From: Strigamia acuminata
Taxonomy: Eukaryota > Arthropoda > Chilopoda > Geophilomorpha > Linotaeniidae
Assembly (NCBI GenBank): GCA_949358305.1
Contig: OX442319.1
Location: 5,456,001-5,520,000, forward strand
Direction: 5' to 3'
DNA: 64,000 bases
In this document: one piece after another, positions 57,454 to 64,000 of the stretch
Layout of the letters: each line of letters begins with the position of its first letter
Position numbering within the stretch: the first letter of the stretch is position 1
Position numbers and translations under genes: made by a program
Notes under the pieces: model-generated
What the model was told of the DNA's origin: nothing
Seen by the model: the letters and a program-made list of their open reading frames with translations, nothing else
Database searches by the model: none

Positions 57454-60398
57454 ATGAGATGCGAGTTGCACTTGATGCTCATGCTGACGAATGCATGCTG
57501 TGTGTTAGCCGCTGCATCATGCCCGGATCAATGTATGTGCGACACCGATCGGCCTGGACGAAAAAGGGTGTCGTGCATTCGTGGAGGAATACACGGCAGT
57601 TTACCGTTAAGTCGCATAGATCGCGACATTCAGGTGTTGGTGGTGTCGGCACCCCGAGACAATCCCAACGAACTCACTCTGGGTCGAGTGTTCATGAAGT
57701 ATCCCCAATTGGAGGAAGTGCACATTACAAATTCGCATATACCGGCCATCGGTGAAAACACTTTTTGGGGCGCTACCACTATCAAGACGCTGAATCTGAC
57801 GCGCAACAACATTGCCAATTTGGTCGATATTAATTTTAGTGTAAGTACGGCTAATTCTCATTAGATTCGGCGAGTTTTAAATGTGAACACGAGCACGCTG
57901 TTAAAGAAAACACAAAAATTCCAATGAATTTGTGTTGTTATGAGCTTCCGTACAGAAGCCATACGCCACTACTTGTAGCCCCCTGATGGGGATAGTTAGA
58001 ATTTGAATAAAGCATTTGTTAACCTACATTTAGTTTGTGAGTTAGGGTTGCACCGAATATTCGGTTTATATTAGGTTATTCGGCCTATTCGGCCAAAAAA
58101 CCGAATATTAAGTATTCGGCCGAATATCAACCTAATATTCGGCCGAATATCAACCTAATATTCGGCCGAATACATAATGATTAGAAAATTAGAATAACTT
58201 GCACATTTCAATGGAAAGTTTCGCCTTTTTAGGACAAATATTGATTATGTTACGTAGTTTCTACTATATAAATTGCATTTCATCCGAAAACTTTATATTT
58301 TTCGATAAAAAAATGCAATTTTGACAAAATAATTTTAATTTTGGCTTTACGAAGTCATTATGTGGGGAAAAAGTCGTTTTTACGGTGAAAAAGTGACGTT
58401 TTTACGTTTAAAATGACGTTTTTACGTTTAAAATGACGTTTTTACGTTTAAAATGACGTTTTTACGTTTAAAATGACGTTTTTACGTTTAAAATGACGTT
58501 TTTACGTTTAAAATGACGTTTTTACGTTTAAAATGACGTTTTTACGTTTAAAATGACGTTTTTACGTTTAAAATGACGTTTTTACGTTTAAAATGACGTT
58601 TTTACGTTTAAAATGACGTTTTTACGTTTAAAATGACGTTTTTACGTTTAAAATGACGTTTTTACGTTTAAAATGACGTTTTTACATAAAAATTGCGGTT
58701 TTTACATTTAAAAAGCCATTTTTACATTAAAATTTGCGATTTTAACTGAATTTTTATAGCAAATTTGACTTTTTATTTGACATAAAATGGCTTTTTGCTT
58801 CAATGAAAAAACACTTTTCCACAATAAAATGACTTCTCCCACCATAAAATAACTTTTTTCACCGCAAATGTTTATTATTTTTTATTATTTGGTTCCGAAT
58901 ATTCGGTATTCGGTTATTCGGCTTTTTTAATATTCGGTGCAACCCTAGTGTAGATCTCGTAGTGCATCCTACACAAGGCACCACAATTCAAACACAAACA
59001 TTAACGCTTTACTCATTTTTCTTATTCTTTTACTAGGGGTTAGATAATCTGGAAAATTTGCACCTGGATGACAACAACATCACAGCCATGCCAAGTGCCA
59101 TCTTCCGTTATGTGCCCAAACTTAGGAACCTGACCATGGCGCGCAACCAGATCGAAGGAACAGTGCCTCGAATGTTCCAAATGCTCTCCAATTTGGAACA
59201 TTTGGATCTCAGCTCTAACCCCATAAGCAACATGAGCGCCGACAACTTTGTCGACATTGGCAAACTGCGAAAACTCTACCTGAGTCGCTGCAAACTGACC
59301 AAACTTAACCCGGCCATCCTCCGACACCTCCCCCAACTCAACACCTTGGACTTGAGTCGAAACCAAATCAAATTCATTTCTCCCACGGACTTCACCTCAC
59401 TCACACACCTAAAGCATCTCTACCTACACGGCAACAAACTGGCCACCATCCTAGAAAACACCTTCAATGGCCACAACTTGACCGTCCTCACGCTATCCCG
59501 CAACAAAATACGCATCCTTCTGCAAGAATGCTTCTCCAACTTAACGGTCAAAGCCCTGGACTTGAGCCACAACATGATGGACATTCCTGACCCCGAGTTC
59601 CTGCGTCCTGTCACTGAAAACCTGGTCAAACTGGACATCAGCGGAAACAGGATCCTTTCGAGCACCCTTTCCCTCCTCCTGGACAACTTGCCCGTCATCG
59701 CCGACCTTTCGCTCACGCATCTAGGCCTGACAGAAATCGATCCGAGGGACCTGCAGTTCCCCGCCACCCTCCGCAAGCTCAACCTGTCGTCCAACCACCT
59801 CGTCGCTTTCTCCGTGGAACTGGTCAAGGCTCCGCGACTGCTCGAGGTGCTGGACCTGAGTTGGAACAAACTGCGCGGTCTGGACCAGCATCTCATCAAA
59901 CGCTTCGATGCAATGCCTCATCTGCGGACACTGAGTTTGCAGGGTAACCAGTGGTCGTGCGACTTGTGCTACATCCCGGCGCTCCTGGCTTGGCTCAACA
60001 CTTCGCATTTCTTCGAAGGCACCTGCAACAGCTTGCTGAACCCGTCTTGTCTCAAGTGTTACAGCCCGTACAACTTGAGTGGTCAAGCGATCCAGTTGCT
60101 CTCCCTGGAAGATCTGGAACCTTGCGAGTTGGCCGACATGCCGGTGATGAGTGCGGGCAGCGGGCATGCGTATATCGGCGTCATTGTGGTGTGCGTCATT
60201 CTTGTTTTGCTTCTGGTGGCCATCACGGTGGTCTTGGTGTTGTATTACAGGCGCGGGGCCGACTATTATACGCACGAGGAGGAGAGGGACGATGAGGGGA
60301 TGTATGAAAACCCGATTGCAGAGGAGGAAAATGGTGATTTATTAAAGAAACCGCAGATTGCCACCATTGAAACGATGAACAAATCACTGATCAATTAG
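57454..60398 (+). CDS. Leucine-rich-repeat transmembrane protein
   Basis: A probable cell-surface adhesion or receptor protein. Coding exons: 57454-57840 and 59037-60398 (582 aa, phase 0). A TTTGCAG acceptor at 57435 implies an upstream untranslated exon; the first ATG after it opens a signal peptide (MRCELHLMLMLTNACCVLAA). Next come an LRR N-terminal cysteine cap (CPDQCMCDTDRPGRKRVSC), about 14 LRRs with LxxLxLxxNxI spacing (LENLHLDDNNITAMP, LEHLDLSSNPISNM, LKHLYLHGNKLATI, LRTLSLQGNQWSCDLC), a C-terminal cysteine cap to ~residue 495, one membrane helix (GVIVVCVILVLLLVAITVVLVL) and a short acidic cytoplasmic tail with a possible tyrosine motif (GMYENPI). No kinase or TIR domain. AATAAA at 60764-60769. 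It resembles insect tartan/capricious-like LRR receptors in layout; orthology is not established. Confidence 0.93.
58043..58947. mobile_element. hAT-like element in LRR intron, with 20-bp array
   Basis: Inverted termini TAGGGTTGCACCGAATATTC / GAATATTCGGTGCAACCCTA-type, 905 bp, inside the only coding-region intron. Subterminal sequence is rich in CGGCCGAATAT repeats. The 8-bp flanks (TTGTGAGT, GTGTAGAT) no longer match well, so hAT membership rests on the termini. Confidence 0.75.
58390..58690. repeat. Homogeneous 20-bp minisatellite
   Basis: About 15 nearly identical copies of TGACGTTTTTACGTTTAAAA; four consecutive 60-base blocks are identical. It lies inside the element at 58043-58947. Confidence 0.95.
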
Positions 60399-61292
60399 AA
60401 ATGGTATTTGATGAGAATCTGGTATTTACTGTAGGAGCGAAAGGGTTGAGTCGACAGACTCGACACGCGTGGTTAAGGTTAAAACGGAAGTGCCCGTGTA
60501 CAATTTTATTTGTTTTTACGACAGTAGACGCCGGGTGGCGCTACAAAACGTGTCAACACAGAATATCTTAATAGTATTGTAAAATAAAATGATTTAGAAA
60601 TGATGAATGCTTACAAAGGAACCCTCTGTGAGATGTATAATAAGCTTATTATTCTTAATTTTTTTAAGATTATTGCTTTTTAATAATTTTTTTGTTCTTT
60701 CGTCATTTTATACATATTTCTAATTAAATTATAATTTTAAGCTGATATTTAATATATTGTATCAATAAAACTGATTGTCCTAATTGTTTTATTTTTATTT
60801 GTTTTGTTGTTTGTTGTTGATTTAGTGAACATTGAGCAACAATAAAGAGTCAAATGACCTATTCTAATGGTTACTCTAATATTGAACACTCATAAATAAC
60901 AGAATTTAGGTTTTTAATTATGTTGTCTTGGGGTCAGTGAATCCCAGTGTCGGCCCAACTTTTTTTCACCGTGCACAAGTCGAGACCGTTGCAGGGTCCG
61001 GAACTCATGCCCGGATTGACGTGCAACCATACCTGAAGTATGTTTTGAACGTTTTGAACGTCTGGAGAGATTTATGGAAGTCGGTCAAGGTTATTTATTC
61101 TTGCGTAAAACTGCCTGTATTTAACATGTAGAATTATTTTACTTTGACAATTCACACACAAATAATATTCAACGTGTTAAAAAACAGTTTAATGTGAACG
61201 ACGTGTTAAATTACATAAAAATTATTAATTTTTATAGAAATAAATCGATATTTTTTACGAAGTACACACTTAGAGAGCAAATAAAACATTTC
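60399..61292. other. 3' UTR and intergenic region between convergent genes
   Basis: The LRR gene poly(A) signal AATAAA lies at 60764-60769, and a candidate for the minus-strand Ly6 gene (TTTATT, 61094-61099). No other feature is seen. Confidence 0.55.
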
Positions 61293-63144
61293 TTACATAA
61301 ACTTTTGCATCAAAACAGCCACCAATGCGACAGAAAACATCATCATTTTGTCCATTCCATTGACTTGCGCATTGTTGCACAGATTTGTGGTGCACATACA
61401 AATAGTTCCCTTCTTTTGTTGGAACTCTCCCTCTTCGCAATGATCATTATCGCCCGGAACCTTCGAGGCACATCCCTTTACAAATACTGACATTACCAAA
61501 CAAAATTAAAAAGATTAGAAAAATAATAATTTATAGAAAAGAAACAAATGTACTTACGGCCTTCCCCGTTGAATTTGAAACAATTTTGCTTGTCAGCTTC
61601 ACATTCTCTAGGGTTGTTCTCACAATTCTGATTACCATAGCAGTCGTAGCACTTGTTTGAACGTGCTGTGCACATGAAACGATACAAAAATATTGCAACA
61701 AGTAGTTACTTTTAGCAGGATTTGAACTTTGGCATTCGTAACATTCAAGTGAAAATGCTTGGAATAAAAATCACAAAATCATTCACAATTAAAGCAAGTA
61801 AAACAAAAAAACTACGTTTTTGGAAAAAAGCTTTTATGCTGTATCCTTGCGAAATTGGAATCTAGACTAAAAATTTGACAATTGACAAATCGTTTTTTAA
61901 AAAAAAAAAATAAATAAAGTTCAGATCAAAAAATTATTGGCACCCATTGAAAGAGTGGCAAATTCTGCTCAGGAAACATATTTTAAATATTCTAATCGTT
62001 CATTTTTCATATTTTTGGTTTTTTTATGGTCGAATTCAAATTTCCCACTAAATTTGCCATGCGGTCGCTGGCTACAATCGTAAAAAAACGTACTTTTTTT
62101 TTTACCGAATCAAAAGAAAAAATGCACAGGTTTGTGTGGAATTGTCTGGAATTGCATCCTTGTCAAAATGAGCGTGGTTTCAGAATTTTTAAATCTTTTT
62201 TTGTACCGAAAACATCAAAATTCGTATCGGGCGAACATTTTGTCATCCATTAAAGAACACGGCTTCCGCCAGGTGGCGCTCTGGTTTGCTTACATTTTGC
62301 CGTAAATCAGCATTTTAGCGGGCGATCGAATTGGAAATTTAGTAATAATTTGAATTCGACCATGGAAAAACCAAAAAATTTGAAAAAATGACTGATTGGA
62401 ATGTTAAAACAAAGTTTCCTGTGTAGATTTTGTCGCTGAAAACGATGGTGCTAATAACTTTTCGATCAGACTAACAGTTGACTTTTAATTTGAAAAAAAA
62501 AAAACGATCTTATTTGTGTAATTTGTGTAATTTGTGTAAATTACACAAATAAGATGGAAAAGGTGGTAGGGATACAGCGGAGATACAGCATAAAAGCCTT
62601 TTTCCAAAAAAAAAGTTTTTTTTTTACTTGTTTATTTATTTTTTTAAATTTTTTTTTATGCTTACTTGATTTTTGGAAAATTGGACAAACCGGAAGTTGA
62701 AACACACACACACACACAAACCAAGGACTTGCCCAAACAAACATTCAAGTCAAGTTAAATAAAAGTCTTTAAAAATACAAAAACCTAAAATTAAACGCAA
62801 AAAAAGATGCAAAAATTCAAAATTAAACTATCGTAAAAGAAACTCAAAAATTCAAAATTAAACCCAAAAGAAACTTAAAAATTCAAAATTAAAGTAAAAG
62901 AAACTCAAAAATTCAAAATCAAAGTAAAATGAACTCAAAATTCAAAATTTAATACAAAAATTCAAAATTTAAAGCAAAAATTCAAAATTTAAAGCAAAAA
63001 TTCAAACTTTAATACAAAAAACTTCAAAAACTTCAAAATGAAACCCCCAAAAACTTCAAAAATTTGAAATTAAACGTTTAAACATCATTTACCGAATTGC
63101 ACACACACACACAGCAATAACATTCCAGCAAAAATAAACTTCAT
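61293..63144 (-). CDS. Ly6/uPAR three-finger protein, probably GPI-anchored
   Basis: A small secreted, membrane-tethered three-finger protein; relatives modulate ion channels, junctions or complement. Exons in transcription order: 63144-63093, 61757-61710, 61665-61558, 61486-61293 (133 aa; every internal junction is phase 1). Signal peptide MKFIFAGMLLLCVCVQF. Exons 3 and 4 alone hold exactly ten cysteines in the family order (KCYDCYGNQNC, RECEADKQNC, KGCAS, DHC, GTICMCTTNLCN), ending with the diagnostic CN motif. The C-terminus is hydrophobic (MMMFSVALVAVLM), as for GPI transfer. The 48-base exon 2 adds SLECYECQSSNPAK, which looks like a second copy of the first finger's CYxC; it is symmetric and could be skipped, leaving 117 aa. 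The 1.3-kb first intron holds a minisatellite. Confidence 0.88.
62760..63070. repeat. A-rich tandem repeat, Ly6 intron 1
   Basis: Irregular units of about 15-23 bp around AAAATTCAAAATTAAA and CAAAAACTTCAAAA. Confidence 0.8.
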
Positions 63145-64000
63145 TTTGGTCCGAACTGCGTTCTAAAAAGAACAAGAAAATTAACCAAATCTCAACTTAA
63201 CTACTAGCAAAAAATAATGTTCAAAGATACGCGAAATGACTAACCCCAAAGACAGGCAACAAATCGTGTGTTTCGCTGCACGACTTAACGTCAATTGCGC
63301 TCTGGCATATGGTAGATTCGTTGTTATAACGATGTACAAGTAATGAATTTAAGGTGATAACAATTTAATGACACCCCCGGATGTGATAAGGGATTGGTTG
63401 TCAGATGGGTGTCATTTTTTATCTAATTGAATATGAGAGATGAGAATCAGAAATTTCTTGAAAATAAAAATATTGTTGTAAAATATTATTTTTAAGTTTA
63501 CATAAAGATTAATCTGGTTCCTGTGTGTTATCATTTCCACTTTGGTTTAAGAAAATTCCCTCACTTCCTGTAAAATTTTACATTTCAATAAAATGTATAG
63601 TTCGTATTGCTTCCTGTTTATTTCATTGGAGTGGGTTTGATTGTAAATGGTTGAAATGGTAATGTGTGTGTGGTTAAGATGGGGAAATGTGAATGCTTTT
63701 TACTTCATTTCTGTATTTTGAAGAGTAAAAAACGCTTCTGATGGATGTGGAATTGCAAAATTTGATTTCATAAGTTGGATGCATTATTGACTTTGATGGA
63801 TTCTGGTTAAACAGGAATTTTCTGGTAAAAGAACTTGGCTACGCTTTACGTGTGATTACACTTTTGTGTGTTGTACATTTCAAGTTGGGAAATTTAAAGA
63901 TAAAAAATATTATTATAACTCTAAGATAAGATAAGGTGCGCGCCATCAGTATAGTCTATAGAATAATCCGTTTTTTTTTAATATTTCTTTTTGCGCTTCA
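63145..64000. other. Upstream region of the Ly6 gene
   Basis: Promoter and intergenic DNA of the minus-strand Ly6 gene. AT-rich, no TATA box that I trust, and no gene is recognisable up to the window edge. Confidence 0.45.

Noticed and set aside
59040..60295. Long minus-strand open frames (108-184 codons) opposite the LRR gene
   Set aside because: They mirror the periodic LRR coding sequence and have no features of their own.

Overview
This is animal nuclear DNA, not bacterial. Every protein-coding gene is split by short GT..AG introns, AATAAA signals follow stop codons, and the proteins are metazoan families (secreted frizzled-related protein, two-pore K+ channel, Ly6 three-finger protein, acid-sphingomyelinase-like phosphodiesterase, TTC5). 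The DNA is AT-rich and crowded with small transposons and about 20-bp minisatellites. I read it as an invertebrate, probably a protostome and possibly a non-insect arthropod. The species cannot be set from sequence alone, and the TTAGG-type arrays here sit inside transposons, so they are not good evidence on telomeres or lineage.

Layout on the + strand: ALDH7A1/antiquitin (1353-4732, 8 exons); an sFRP1/2/5-type Wnt modulator (5814-8822, 3 exons); a 5.8-kb gene-poor stretch; an unrecognised 423-aa gene (14862-17893, 4 coding exons); a GPI-type SMPDL3-like phosphodiesterase (18832-22085, 9 exons, TATA box); a two-pore-domain K+ channel (23299-30306, 3 exons, upstream ORFs) followed by a decayed tandem copy (32162-33945). 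Then come a transposon-rich stretch; TTC5 on the minus strand (37876-40705, 10 exons); a single-exon KCNE-like gene 0.95 kb away on the + strand (41652-42062) with a perfect RFX X-box in front; a block of TE debris with a broken Ty3/gypsy polymerase and a Myb/SANT-like fragment (43.3-46.1 kb); a MITE-rich intergenic region (46.1-57.4 kb); a leucine-rich-repeat membrane receptor (57454-60398); and a Ly6/uPAR-type small GPI protein on the minus strand (61293-63144).

The genes are unrelated in pathway (lysine catabolism, Wnt signalling, membrane excitability, lipid/nucleotide phosphodiesterase, adhesion) and look like ordinary genomic neighbours, not an operon. The least ordinary content is the mobile DNA. 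At least four small elements carry intact 8-bp target duplications, which marks them as hAT-type. One family has an interior made of TACCCG hexamers, and one copy of it sits inside another MITE whose empty version is also in this window. Several elements contain homogeneous 20-bp or telomere-like arrays. All exon structures were built by hand from splice consensus, reading-frame phase and recalled family similarity; no database search was run.
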